From positions 13,749,466 to 13,813,465 of the forward strand of contig OU015490.1 of the NCBI GenBank assembly GCA_907164885.2: a stretch of 64,000 bases of DNA. Reading direction: 5' to 3'. Numbering within the stretch: position 1 is the first letter of the stretch; each line of letters begins with the position of its first letter. Shown here one piece after another: positions 54,840-64,000 of this stretch. The notes beneath the pieces were generated by a model. The model searched no databases. It had not been told where the DNA came from and saw only the letters and a program-made list of their open reading frames with translations. The position numbers were made by a program, and so were the translations under genes. The stretch comes from Dolomedes plantarius. Lineage: Eukaryota; Arthropoda; Arachnida; Araneae; Dolomedidae.

Positions 54840-56360
54840 AAATTGGTTTTAGCTTTATCAATAGCAGTTGACGAGTCTTGTGACATAAATGATACAGCTC
54901 TAGTTTCACTTTTTCCACGATTTATTTCATCTACCAGTTCTAAAGAAGAACATTTAGAATTATTGTCACTCAAAGGTCAAATACGTGGAGAGGATATAGC
55001 AAATGCTGTAATTGAGTGCATTAAAAAATTCATATTCTACTCGATAAAATTGTGTCCGTTTCAACAGATGGGGCGAAAATTATGACCGGCGCAAGATACG
55101 GGTTTGTTGCTATTTTGAGAGAAAAATCACGAGGTACTTAGAATGAGTCCATTACCATTGCACCATTCGTCTAGATGCGCTTTATGCGCAGACGTTTTCA
55201 GAAGAAATTTTCGAAGTTATGAAATTGGTGATTAAGATTATCAACTCCATTATAGCTGAAACTCTTAATCATCGCCAATTTAAAGAATTTTTAGTTGAAA
55301 TGGAGAATGAGTACGCAGATCTTCTGCTGCATAACAAGGTACGTTGGTTTTCAAGAGGAAACGTTTTGAAACGTTTCGCTTTCTTAAAAAACAGAAATTA
55401 AGCATTTGTCCTTGAGAAGGGTGTTCACTATCTAGAACTACCGAACGATCAGTGGATCCAGAAATTTTATTTCATGGGAGACGTTACGTCTCATCTAAAT
55501 CAGCTTAATTGTAAACCAGAGGGGAAAGGATGCACAATATTTTCGATGTTAGAAGTTATTTCATTCAAAAACAAATTATCTCTTTTTACTCAAGATTTTG
55601 ATAGAGAAACTTAGATTCACTTTCCAAGCCTGTTGAAACATCGCCAAGAAAATAATTCTGATACTGACAGTTTCTATTTCAAAACAACACTTTTAAATAT
55701 TAGGGAAGCTTTTCTCGACAGGTTTCAGGAAGTCAGAAACAGCAAAGCGACGTTAGCTTCTCTTAAAAAACCTTTTAATGCTACTGTAACAGAATTAATT
55801 TTTTCTCCCTTTAATATTAAGCCGGGCGATGGCCGAATGGCTTGGGCGTTGGTCTTCGGTACCAGAGTCTGTGGGTTCGAGTCCCACAATCGGCATGGAT
55901 GCTTGTAGCCGTTCGGAATCGGCTTTAAGCAGTAGTTCCCGGTCTAATTAGCCGTCGTGTAGCAAAAAATGACGTAGCGCGCACAGACCAAACCAAACCC
56001 TTTAATATTCCCATTAGAAACTTTGAAATGCAGTTACTGGATTTAAAAACCAAATAAATGTGGAGTTCGAAATTTGAACGTCTTTGTGCTGATATAGAAA
56101 TATTGGAGATAAACAAGTGTGAACTTAGTTCACTGCACAAGTGGTCTCCTTTGAAAGATCTGGTGAAGGAAGATATGATTTTTAACACCTAGAATAGTAT
56201 TGCTGACTCATATAATAAGCTGGAAAAACTAGTGTTTGCTGATCTTTTTTATTCGGGTCTACATATTCGTACGAACAATCATTTTCAAGAATGAATCTTA
56301 TCAAGAGTAAATTAAGAATTCATCGTATTAATGAAAACCACGAATCGTGCCTAAAATAAA
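54840..56360 (+). pseudogene. hAT transposase remnant of the nested element (GTF2IRD2/ZBED-like)
   Basis: The first catalytic Asp is in LALSIAVDESCDINDTAL (54850), the second in VSVSTDGAKIMTGARYGF (about 55050-55105), and the Glu/RW region is LLLHNKVRWFSRGNVLKRF (55320). The end lies after the SINE: STYSYEQSFSRMNLIKSKLR near 56260-56320, the hAT dimerisation block. Stops at about 55138, 55399 and 55612 plus several frame changes disable it. The N-terminal finger is missing. Related host genes are GTF2IRD2 and ZBED5-like proteins. Confidence 0.88.
55819..55997 (+). mobile_element. tRNA-derived SINE with 12-bp target duplication
   Basis: The 5' part (55821-55895) is tRNA-like with a pol III A box (tggccgaatgg) and B box (ggttcgagtcc). 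The anticodon-stem region tggt-cttcggt-acca would give loop anticodon TCG. The acceptor stem is imperfect, so this is not a working tRNA. A non-tRNA body of about 100 bp follows and ends cgcacagaccaaaccaaa. The target ccctttaatatt is exact at 55807-55818 and 55998-56009. It split the hAT transposase remnant. Transcription would use the internal pol III promoter and a LINE's enzymes. Confidence 0.88.
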
Positions 56361-56585
56361 AGACAACATACAAACTTGACTTACCCAAACTTTCCAAGGA
56401 GATGCGAAGCCATTGTTCATATTAGTGTTTGTCTGTCATGATTTAATTTTATGGATACTTTACAGTTTAATTTTATCAATAAATAATATCGATATTAAGT
56501 ATGATATCAAGTTTTATTCAACGTACCTATAATTTAACTAAGACTTAAAAACACTTTAAGTACAGTTTATTAAGTTAATGTTAGG

Positions 56586-56800
56586 GAGCGCTGTGGAGTG
56601 ATAGAAGATGTAATGTAGAGGATTGAGAAAGGTATGTTGAGATGGTTTGGACATACAGAGAGGATGAACGAAAGGAGATAGACGAAATATGTATACAAGA
56701 CGAGTGTGGATGGAAGAGTTGGAAGGGGTCGACTTCAGCGAACGTACCTTATTCAGATTGAGGACTTTTTAGCAAAGGCCAGCTTTGGAGTATCCTAATT
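56586..56800 (+). pseudogene. LINE reverse-transcriptase C-terminal fragment
   Basis: The frame reads MLRWFGHTERMNERR, a stop, then YKTSVDGRVGRGRLQRTYLI and QIEDFLAKA. The phrase RWFGHVERM followed by GRVGRGRPRRTY and a short Q-I-E-D helix is common at the C-termini of arthropod non-LTR retrotransposon proteins. At least two in-frame stops are present. The 3' end and any A tail are not seen; it lies inside the nested hAT. Confidence 0.75.
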
Positions 56801-57054
56801 AAATTAATAACAATGCACCTACCTATAAAGTTTGAGTTTAAAAAATTTGGCTCTCAAAAGATATTTCAGTCGTTGTACTTTTGACATTTGGCTCTGTTGA
56901 CAAATGAGTTTGCCGACCACTGGTCTAGGGGATCTCAAGTTGGTGTTAGGGAGAAACAGGGGGATTTCGAGATGGCGCTAGGGGGGAAACAGGGGGATTT
57001 CGAGATGGCGCTAGGGGGAGGCGCTTTGAAAAGGTTGGCAACACTGGTGGTAAC

Positions 57055-57450
57055 CACGAACGCCAGATGGGCGCTCATTTCAAAAACTGATTTTCTGAGA
57101 ATCTTCGTTGTCAATACCTTATGTCATTTTATGTTTTCGTTACTATACCACCGTTGTCAATGATGACAAAAGAGACGAGGATATGATATCCTTCGTGAAA
57201 GTTATTCAGTAATGGAGTGTAATTGAAATACCCATCCTGAAACAGGGGAAAAATCGTTTTATAAGTTTCGTAAAGCTGACAATGAAAAATTTTAGAATTT
57301 TAATGTACTGCTAAAGTTGGTTGGTGAATTCCATGAATGATTTCTTACGGAAAAGTTCACAATATTTGTAAATGTTCTAGATTTCCTTTTGTAAAGACAT
57401 CCAGTTGCCTCGTTGAAAATCCATTTTAGTATATGAAGGCTGATATGCAG
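57055..57450. other. Spacer, no gene recognised
   Basis: Host-like sequence between the 52476-57046 hAT and the next element; no coding motif. Confidence 0.45.
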
Positions 57451-57599
57451 AGCCTGGCCGATCCAACATGGCGCCTGAGGCAAGTTTATAATCGGCTCCT
57501 TTTTGCATTTTCAGACTCTTAGTCAATGAATGTGTATCGTTATTAAAAATAGTCTATCAACAGAATAATGGACATTTTGGGAAAAATGTGTATTAAGTT

Positions 57600-57790
57600 T
57601 CAATTATGGCTAGATCATTCAATAGCTATTGGATTAATGTTGTTTGTAGAAAACTTATAAATTTTCAATTTAGAAAAACTGCACCCCGCTGCAGCTACAG
57701 TTACAGGCAGTGTTAATATAATTTTTAGAGATCCAATGATGTTTAGAAATGGGCATTCAACATTTATTATAATCTGAAATTCAGCGGATT
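57600..57790 (-). pseudogene. hAT transposase dimerisation-domain fragment
   Basis: The minus strand reads NIIGSLKIILTLPVTVAAAG then CSFSKLKIYKFSTNNINPIA. The hAT C-terminus usually shows LTLPVTVASAERSFSKLKLIKN. The Glu-Arg before SFSKL is replaced, and the frame ends soon after. Its origin is the element 57451-63490. Confidence 0.75.
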
Positions 57791-57962
57791 TAAAAAAATT
57801 GTCTAAATATTTGAGTATATACAGTAACCACCGCTTATAGTGATCAGTGGTTATAAGAATCAACCGCTTATAAGAATCAATATCGCGAAAACAAAAACAA
57901 ATGTATTATTTCCATGTTAAAATTTTCGCTTTAAAGAATCAATCCACCGGTTTTAAGAATCA

Positions 57963-58744
57963 TGTTATGCTAATTGCTCTGTTAGGTTTTAGCCATAATG
58001 ATGTGTGTGTAGTTAATTAATTTGTGTAAATGCCAAGTATAATTGTTAATGCCAAGGAATGTAAATTAATTATTGTAAGCTGGTGGCGTAGGGAAAAGGA
58101 AATATGGTTGGCTGGTTTAAAGAGTAAAATGTAAAAGTGTAAAAAGTAATTATATTCTCTCTGACTCTTTTTTTTCTGGCCCTGGTAAAAATATCTGTCT
58201 TTAGAAAAGCTTCCTTATCTGTTCCCGTGCCGTAACCTGATACCTCCTGGCCTTGCAGTTTTCGAGGGGCGCGACGGACGGGGCCAGCGATGTTTTTCGC
58301 AGGCAAAAGGAATTTTTGCGGCGCCTTTACTGATTTCACCGGCGCGCATGAATACAGTGCGTCAGCGGCGCAAGTGGTAGCGCCAATTATGTTTGAAATT
58401 AAAGCGTGCTGAAGTAACGAAATTGATGCAAGAAAAAATTAATACACGAACCAACAGTGTGATATGAAGTGATTTCGGTGCGTCTGAGGTGGTTTGGCGT
58501 TTTGAAACAACGGCGCCAGGTAGCACTATTTAACCCGAGCCAGGGGCTCCCGGGCCGCGGGTTTTTTGAGGAGAGAAGGCACGGCGGTTCGTCGTTTCGA
58601 TTCTGAAGGAAAAAAGTTATTCTGTTTTTCGGCGCTCATCGCAGGGGGTGACCCTGACTTCTACCTACCCGACGCCTATCTCCGCTCCGTTGGAACTCTT
58701 GAAACAATTGATGGAAGAGATGGCCAACTTCAACACGGGAACAG
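57963..58744 (+). repeat. 5' LTR (first 782 bp only)
   Basis: It starts TGTTATGCTAATTGCTC. It matches 61149-61930 without indels and with about three base differences I could spot (for example atatctgtc against atatgtgtc, and caacacggg against caacatggg). After ggaacag it jumps to integrase sequence, where the 3' LTR goes on as tcctcatttt. Confidence 0.92.
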
Positions 58745-59829
58745 ATAAGGAAGCTAACTTAACATCCGACGCAATAGCGGAGACGCTCGTTGACTTTATT
58801 TCTCGTCACGGGTGCCCCAAGACGCTAATCACGGATAGGGGTCGAAATTTAATTGGAGAGGCCATCTCAAACGTATATAATCAATTCCAGATACGTCACA
58901 TTGCTACTTCTGCGTACCATCCAGCCGGGAACGCGAAGGTGGAGCGACAGCATGCCACAATCTCCTCAGCCTTAGCACATTTAGTAAATAGCAGCCACAC
59001 AGACTGGGATGTAAAATTAAAATTTGCCCTGTTATCTATTCGTTCTGCGGTACATTTATCCACCAAAGAGACCCCATCTTTCGTAACTTATGGTCGAGAT
59101 CTGCGTCTGCCTTATAATATTCTAGCAGGGGAAAGTAAAATTAACTATAATGATGCTCCCTCCTTTTGTCAAAATTTAGTTCCCGCCCTTCAAAATACCT
59201 TTAAACTTGTAAAATCCCATTTGGAAACCTCAGCCAAATCACAGGAAAATTACAGAAAGAAATTCGCTATAGATAAGAAAATTAAAATTGGTGATTTGGT
59301 TATGCTTTTTTCCCCAGCAATTAAGCCAGGCTTGTGCAAAAAGTTTTCAAAATGTAATAAAGGCCCTTTTCGAGTAGTTGCGCAGACCTCAAATGTTAAC
59401 TTTAAAATACAGTTAGTCGCAGATCCTTCCCACGAGGAGCTTGTTCATGTAGATAGGTTATCTAGAGTCCTAGATAGAAAGATTTTTCCTGCGTGGCCGG
59501 AGCCAGAGGAGATTGATGTGCCAGCTGACGGTAAGGAGACCCAGCCCCAGGGTAGTGACGAAATAATTTTAAGTGCTGCTCCTAGGTTGCCTAAGCGTAA
59601 GACGCGAGTTTATGTGAATTCTGCTAGGATGGGGCAGAGTCGGGCGGTCAGAGCGAGCAGGGGTCAGGATAATGTGCTAAGGGACGCACCCAGAGTTGCT
59701 TCTGATGACGCACAGCGCCAGCAGGGTTCAACGCAGCAAACGCCAGTGGGGAGGTCAAGGTGGGATAACTTCCCCCCTTCTAGGATGGTTACCAGGTCGC
59801 AGGCTAGGCAGAACCCTTCTTCAGGCTAA
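58745..59829 (+). pseudogene. Gypsy integrase, C-terminal two thirds
   Basis: The frame starts at the deletion edge with DKEANLTSDAIAETLVDF. The second Asp is in TLITDRGRNL and the Glu in NAKVERQHATISSA; the first catalytic Asp and the zinc domain are deleted. A GPF module follows (KKFSKCNKGPFRVVAQ), then a long hydrophilic tail rich in Gln, Arg and Ser ending at TAA 59829. The tail of more than 100 residues after the GPF module is open and may be a genuine C-terminal extension. The fragment has no start codon of its own; the frame is open back into the LTR. Confidence 0.92.
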
Positions 59830-61136
59830 ACTCTTGCGGTGTTTTCAAGCATAATAATATAACGACCGCATGTACATGTAAGTTCTATTCTCCAGTTTTT
59901 TTTTAGTGTAATAGTGTAATTTTTGTATGTTACCACAGGTCAAGGTGTTAGCACTTGGTAGTCGGCCAAGTTAATTTTATTGTATTATGTTTAATAGTGT
60001 ATTTATATTTGTTTTTGGTTTGTGGTCGAATATTGCATTATGGCTTCCACAACCAACGAAAGAAAAATAAAAAAAAACTGTTTCCGGGTGTAACAGGCCT
60101 TCATGAAATATCACCCGTGGCAACTGTAGTGCGGAAATGTTGGCCTGTTCAAGCCTGAGGTCTGGTGGACTTTATCATATGTGGTATTGTAACTCTTCAG
60201 AGAAGAGGTCTCGACCTATCCCCTGTTATGGAAAGTGCTGCACAACTCTTTAGTTGTCAACCTATTGTACGGCAAATGCATGCTTGCCAATGTCATCCCA
60301 GCATGTAAAGTGACCCCCGATTTTGTCTCCTACACTCCACGCTATTCCCAAGAGAGAAAGATGTTGGAGGGGTATTTTTTGTTTTTGTTAAGCGTCTACG
60401 GACGATCTTCGTTTACACCTTGTGGTAACATATGTTTTTGTTTTGCGTTTTCTTGTGTATTATACGAGCAAAGTATACTGTATTTTTTTTTGTGTGTGAA
60501 CCAAGTCTATGTTCAATGTAGTTGCCTGTGTTAGGCAAAGTAGTACAAAGTCGACTTGGCACAGAGGTTCCCGGCTACAGAGAGGCTAGTGCGAGTTTTT
60601 TTTTGCCAGGGTGGTCATTTTGTTGTTTTGAGAACACTTGCTTGCAACTTTAAGTATATTGTGTGTTTAATTCTTTTTGTAGCTAATATTGCTGTTTACC
60701 TTCTGTTTGAATTGAAATTGTGTCTCTGATCGCGAGATAAAAGTGCAGGTGGACCAAGCGTAATTTTTTTTTGTAGATTTTAGTTTATAACAGTGCTAGT
60801 TTTTGTGACGCAAATCTATTGTTGTAATTTTTTTTGGCATGTAACAATTAGCATAACACTTTCTCTCCGTGTAGTTTTCGTTTTGCTTTGCCAGTTAATT
60901 TGAGTTTTAGGTTGCGAGATTTTTCGCACTCTCAGGGGTTGGCAGTCGTAGACGCACGGCTGTTCGCTAGAGTAGTTTGCCAGGGGACTCACACTCCGCA
61001 GCGGGGGCAGGTGTGTTGTCAGCGCTCGGCGTCCAGTTCCGGGGATGCTGTTCGCTCTCGGGTATTTTCCTTATGTTTTTGTTTGACTCGTGCGGGTTGA
61101 AAAAAAATTTCCCTGTGTTTATTTTTTTTTTTCGTT
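59830..61136 (+). other. Region between integrase and 3' LTR, no env recognised
   Basis: About 1.3 kb, T/G-rich. Short frames (for example 60235-60534) are cysteine- and phenylalanine-rich but show no signal peptide, transmembrane or fusion features I could trust. It may be a long 3' UTR or a decayed third gene. Confidence 0.55.
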
Positions 61137-61148
61137 CAAGGGGGATAT
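61137..61148 (+). promoter_or_regulatory. Polypurine tract of the deleted gypsy element
   Basis: caagggggatat directly precedes the TGTTATG start of the 3' LTR. Confidence 0.7.
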
Positions 61149-62514
61149 TGTTATGCTAATTGCTCTGTTAGGTTTTAGCCATAATGATGTGTGTGTAGTT
61201 AATTAATTTGTGTAAATGCCAAGTATAATTGTTAATGCCAAGGAATGTAAATTAATTATTGTAAGCTGGTGGCGTAGGGAAAAGGAAATATGGTTGGCTG
61301 GTTTAAAGAGTAAAATGTAAAAGTGTAAAAAGTAATTATATTCTCTCTGACTCTTTTTTTTCTGGCCCTGGTAAAAATATGTGTCTTTAGAAAAGCTTCC
61401 TTATCTGTTCCCGTGCCGTAACCTGATACCTCCTGGCCTTGCAGTTTTCGAGGGGCGCGACGGACGGGGCCAGCGATGTTTTTCGCAGGCAAAAGGAATT
61501 TTTGCGGCGCCTTTACTGATTTCACCGGCGCGCATGAATACAGTGCGTCAGCGGCGCAAGTGGTAGCGCCAATTATGTTTGAAATTAAAGCGTGCTGAAG
61601 TAACGAAATTGATGCAAGAAAAAATTAATACACGAACCAACAGTGTGATATGAAGTGATTTCGGTGCGTCTGAGGTGGTTTGGCGTTTTGAAACAACGGC
61701 GCCAGGTAGCACTATTTAACCCGAGCCAGGGGCTCCCGGGCCGCGGGTTTTTTGAGGAGAGAAGGCACGGCGGTTCGTCGTTTCGATTCTGAAGGAAAAA
61801 AGTTATTCTGTTTTTCGGCGCTCATCGCAGGGGGTGACCCTGACTTCTACCTACCCGACGCCTATCTCCGCTCCGTTGGAACTCTTGAAACAATTGATGG
61901 AAGAGATGGCCAACTTCAACATGGGAACAGTCCTCATTTTATATCCCCTCTTTCTATTCCAGGGGCTTTACTATCTTGCCTTTGCTTTCCTGTTTCATAT
62001 TTTTTTAGTTTAACCTGCAGCGCTGTGGTAAGTTTTTTTTAAGATTTTTTTATTCGTGGAGCTCCTTCTAAGATTGTAATTTAAGCGCCAGCCAGCCTAT
62101 TTGTAACTGTGTGATACTAAGGTACATATTTATATATTTATATTTTTATGTGGGTAAAGTTACTCACTGCTAATTTGTTTTGGAATTAGGTTCATACGGA
62201 ACTGGTTTAAATTGGCTACTATCGGAAATGTGAAATACAATGAGAGACCTAAGAGGCAATGTAAATTTTGATAGTATACTGCATATAAGATAATGTAATA
62301 AATAGTTCTTGCCTCCATTTTTATTGTTGACTCAGTTTTGCGTTATGTTTCTTGACATTTATCACCATTTTGTTTTGTTTTTTTTTGGGTTGCAATGAAA
62401 ATAATTTTATCCACTTTACGGGCTTAAATGTTATGATGGGTATTCATTCTTCATACGGCGAAATGGTACCGAGTGCCCATTCCGATAATCATTCTAAAAA
62501 ACATACTCACAACA
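61149..62514 (+). repeat. 3' LTR, complete, 1,366 bp
   Basis: TGTTATG...CTCACAACA with atca following. It is long for a gypsy LTR. It holds a GC-rich centre (ccaggggctcccgggccgcg near 61725-61745). The 60- and 96-codon frames starting MRREGT in the two LTRs are only LTR sequence. Confidence 0.88.
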
Positions 62515-62869
62515 ATCAGTTTACACTCTTCGCTTTCCTTTCATTTTTCCAAAAAGCCACTTAAACCCTCAAAAGGCACGAAGTTTTTTTTTTTTTAAAG
62601 AAAGATTGATAAGATGTGGATGGAATATAGTCGTAAAATTCATCCTTTTCTTTGTTAGACATAACATAATAGTTTCCCCTTAAACGCTTTAGAACAACAC
62701 TGTCCTATGAGCTTGACCCAGGGGCATCTTTACCCGTCCGGGTCCTATTTCACTTTTCTCCACTGACAAACAAAAATATGGACTCTTTTTTCCCACATCC
62801 TGGTCGCGGTTTCCTGGACCCTGAAAGACATAAATATTCGGCGAAGTGTCCACCATCACTTAGGGAAAC

Positions 62870-63040
62870 GTGACATTAGTAGATTCAGCACGTAATCAAA
62901 CCGTGAAACGTAAGCTAGAAGGTGAATCTTCGTCTGAGACTATTTATATTGAGAGAGGTATAAACAGCCTCCTGAAAACTTTATTACGTCAAACTACCAC
63001 AGAAAACTTTTCTTGCTCCCTTCCTGTAGTTGAAATGTTA
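62870..63040 (+). pseudogene. Tigger transposase C-terminal tail (copy in split element)
   Basis: TLVDSARNQTVKRKLEGESS, then ETIYIERGINSLLKTLLRQT and TENFSC. It corresponds to 50845-51033 on the other strand; the PCNA-box-like end is slightly changed (QTTTENF). Confidence 0.65.
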
Positions 63041-63490
63041 AAACTGTTATGCAGATATGTTAACAAGTATTGGATTTTTTTTCTTCTCTTACTATAATCA
63101 TGTGTATTTACTTATAGGTCTAGAAATTAAGTTGTATTTTTAAAATTATAAAAAATAATTTTAATAAAAGATAATTAACGAAAATTAAAGAGTATTTTAT
63201 GGTAAATTATCTAATATATGTATATATAGGTGTGTGTGTGCCTGTCCAAAAACCTAAATTTCGGCTATAAGAATCAACCGCTTATAAGAATCAAAAGCAG
63301 TAATAACAAACGTGATTCTTATAAGCGGAAATCACTGTATTTACAAATGTCATCATATTTAGATTACACTACTAATACTTCTTTAGTTGTTAAAAATTTC
63401 TTATTTTTGCTGTGTCTTATTTTAGTGCCTTTTTCAATTTGGCACTTATGGTGGGCGCCTCACCTGCACGACCTATGGGACCAGCTTTGC

Positions 63491-63693
63491 TGATTTTTTT
63501 TTAAAGTGTTAATATTTCTTATGTAGGGTGAGGTGGGTAAGTGAGAACGCGAGCTTAAAACCCTAAAAAAATTAACTTAATTAAATTCAAGTGTGCAGGG
63601 GCAAGTGAGAACGCAAAATACAAAAACTTTAAATATTTACAATAATGAGAAAGTTGTAAATATTTTAAAAAATAAAACTTTTAATATAGAACA
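63491..63693. other. Spacer with repeat-like gtgagaacgc motifs
   Basis: ggtaagtgagaacgcgagc and ggcaagtgagaacgcaaaa occur 60 bp apart; they may be part of a MITE terminus, but no inverse partner was found. Confidence 0.35.
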
Positions 63694-64000
63694 TAAAGCT
63701 AAGTGTCCACTTGAGAGAAAATCTCGAGAGAAAGTCTCGAGATTAATCTCAGGGGGTTGTCCATTTGAGATCACTCACTCTCTCGAGACAGGTTCGTGAG
63801 ACTCGATGGTCACTGCAGTCTCGAGAGCGGGAACATTTCGTGTCGACTTGAGAGTGAACTCGCAGTCAGTTCTGTGATTTGATCGCAGTTTGTTTGTTTT
63901 TCTTCTTTCAAAATGGATTCGCGTCAGGCCCTTGCTTTTGCAATTGCCTATAAAATTGCGAAAAAGCGGAAAGTGAAAAAAAGGAGTGTCGGGTGAGAAA
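63694..64000 (+). mobile_element. PIF/Harbinger element, left part (continues past the window)
   Basis: It starts taaagctaagtgtccacttg, as at 8231, and has ctcgag motifs at several places in the first 140 bp (63720-63830). From 63786 it matches, inverted, the right end of the copy at 8233-10178 (gactcgatggtcactgcag, then the transposase start). Confidence 0.82.
63913..64000 (+). CDS. Harbinger transposase, first exon (partial)
   Basis: ATG 63913 gives MDSRQALAFAIAYKIAKKRK then VKKRSV, identical to the remnant at 10065 on the other strand. The frame runs into ggtgagaaa at 63992, which I read as a splice donor because the same junction is kept in both copies and a TGA would otherwise end the protein after 27 codons. 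The rest of the gene lies beyond the window, so I cannot say if it is intact. Confidence 0.7.

Larger units (their letters stand above)
54591..56922 (+). mobile_element. Nested hAT element with target GTCTAGGG
   Basis: Ends cagtggtcggcaaaccgtgg and, at the right, gtttgccgaccactg. The duplication gtctaggg is exact at 54583-54590 and 56923-56930. tggctcgcgagccacatgtgg follows the left end, a hairpin usual in this group. It carries a broken transposase and contains a SINE and a LINE fragment. Confidence 0.93.
52476..57046 (+). mobile_element. hAT element, 4.6 kb, hosting another hAT
   Basis: The ends are cagtgttgccaacttggggg and, inverted, gttggcaacactg. The 8-bp target gtggtaac is exact at 52468-52475 and 57047-57054. 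The left subterminal region is a series of ttttaggggg units; the right has a 33-bp tandem duplication (aaacagggggatttcgagat at 56954 and 56987). It carries a broken transposase on the plus strand and is interrupted by the hAT 54591-56922. Confidence 0.92.
57963..62514 (+). mobile_element. Ty3/gypsy retrotransposon with a large internal deletion
   Basis: It has a complete 3' LTR and a truncated 5' LTR, an integrase frame and a polypurine tract, and is flanked by atca on both sides (57959-57962 and 62515-62518). The deletion runs from inside the 5' LTR to inside the integrase gene, so gag, protease, RT and RNase H are gone. The two LTRs agree almost perfectly over the 782 shared bases. Confidence 0.92.
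57822..63337 (+). mobile_element. Tigger deletion derivative split by a gypsy element
   Basis: The piece 57822-57962 starts cagtaaccaccgcttatagt and the piece 62515-63337 ends gattcttataagcggaaatc then actg. Together they match 28938-29877 and 50533-51521 in inverse orientation. The break lies in ttttaagaatca/gtttacactc. The tail of a Tigger transposase is readable at 62870-63040 on the plus strand. Confidence 0.85.
57451..63490 (-). mobile_element. Probable hAT remnant hosting a Tigger and a gypsy element
   Basis: The left border, cagagcctggccgatccaac then atggcgcctgagg, and a right border with ggtgggcgcctcacctgc then ggaccagctttgctg could be the two ends; both hold a gcgcct block. The minus-strand frame inside the left piece is an hAT C-terminus. 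The pairing of borders is uncertain because no target duplication was found. Confidence 0.4.

Noticed and set aside
55821..55896. A tRNA gene
   Set aside because: A and B boxes are present, but the acceptor stem pairs poorly, a SINE body follows directly and a 12-bp target duplication surrounds the whole unit.
58566..58748. A 60-codon gene starting MRREGT, repeated at 61752
   Set aside because: Both frames lie in the two LTRs of the same retrotransposon and are not a gene family.
60235..60534. Envelope gene of the 57963-62514 gypsy element
   Set aside because: Cysteine-rich but lacking a convincing signal peptide, cleavage site or membrane anchor; it is in a deleted element.

Overview
This is an AT-rich piece of animal nuclear DNA, most likely from an arthropod. 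Several signs point there: spliced host exons, many (TA)n microsatellites, and a dense mix of Helitron, hAT, Tc1/mariner, Tigger/pogo, PIF/Harbinger, Merlin-like and Ty3/gypsy elements, with a gypsy Gag zinc knuckle of a kind I associate with arachnids and other arthropods (from memory, not a search). There are no operons, rRNA genes, CRISPR arrays or functional tRNA genes. The only host gene I can support is a MAGI-type scaffold gene on the minus strand. Its first PDZ exon (4101-4443) and the next exon, which opens the guanylate-kinase-like domain (1960-2073), are in frame across a 2 kb intron; the rest of the gene runs off the left edge.

Layout. 1-1360: a short Tigger-like MITE and a decayed Helitron keeping the helicase C-terminus. 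1960-4443: MAGI exons. 5408-8207: an hAT MITE and a 2.5 kb Helitron. 8233-10178: a deleted Harbinger with an MADF pseudogene. 11137-12990: a THAP plus DDE transposase remnant. 13565-15094: a Merlin-like element. 15238-18534: two different hAT elements side by side in the same 8-bp target. 19005-31036: a run of DNA transposons and one non-coding LTR element, many sitting inside (TA)n tracts. 31048-37067: a Tigger-like MITE split by a 5 kb gypsy element. 37630-39260: nested hAT MITEs and a palindromic MITE. 40140-45073: a long-TIR Tc1 and two tail-to-tail Helitrons. 45595-48965: hAT remnants and a DD37D mariner. 49138-51521: small hAT, mariner and Tigger relics. 52476-57046: an hAT containing another hAT, which contains a tRNA-derived SINE and a LINE fragment. 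57451-63490: hAT, then Tigger, then gypsy, nested like dolls. 63694-64000: the start of a second Harbinger.

No element encodes a clearly intact set of proteins. The nearest is the 3.0 kb hAT at 15238-18239, whose transposase is broken by one frameshift close to its C-terminus. The points most worth checking are a zero-frame A_AAA_AAC slippery heptamer at the gypsy gag-pol junction, the twin hAT insertion at GTTTATAC, the use of (TA)n arrays as landing sites, a young LTR element with no coding capacity, an inverted pair of nearly identical 2.5 kb Helitrons, IR/DR-type termini on a Tc1 element, and a PCNA-box-like tail kept in Tigger deletion derivatives. I found no convincing new multi-gene system; the window is best read as a transposon graveyard in and beside one conserved gene.
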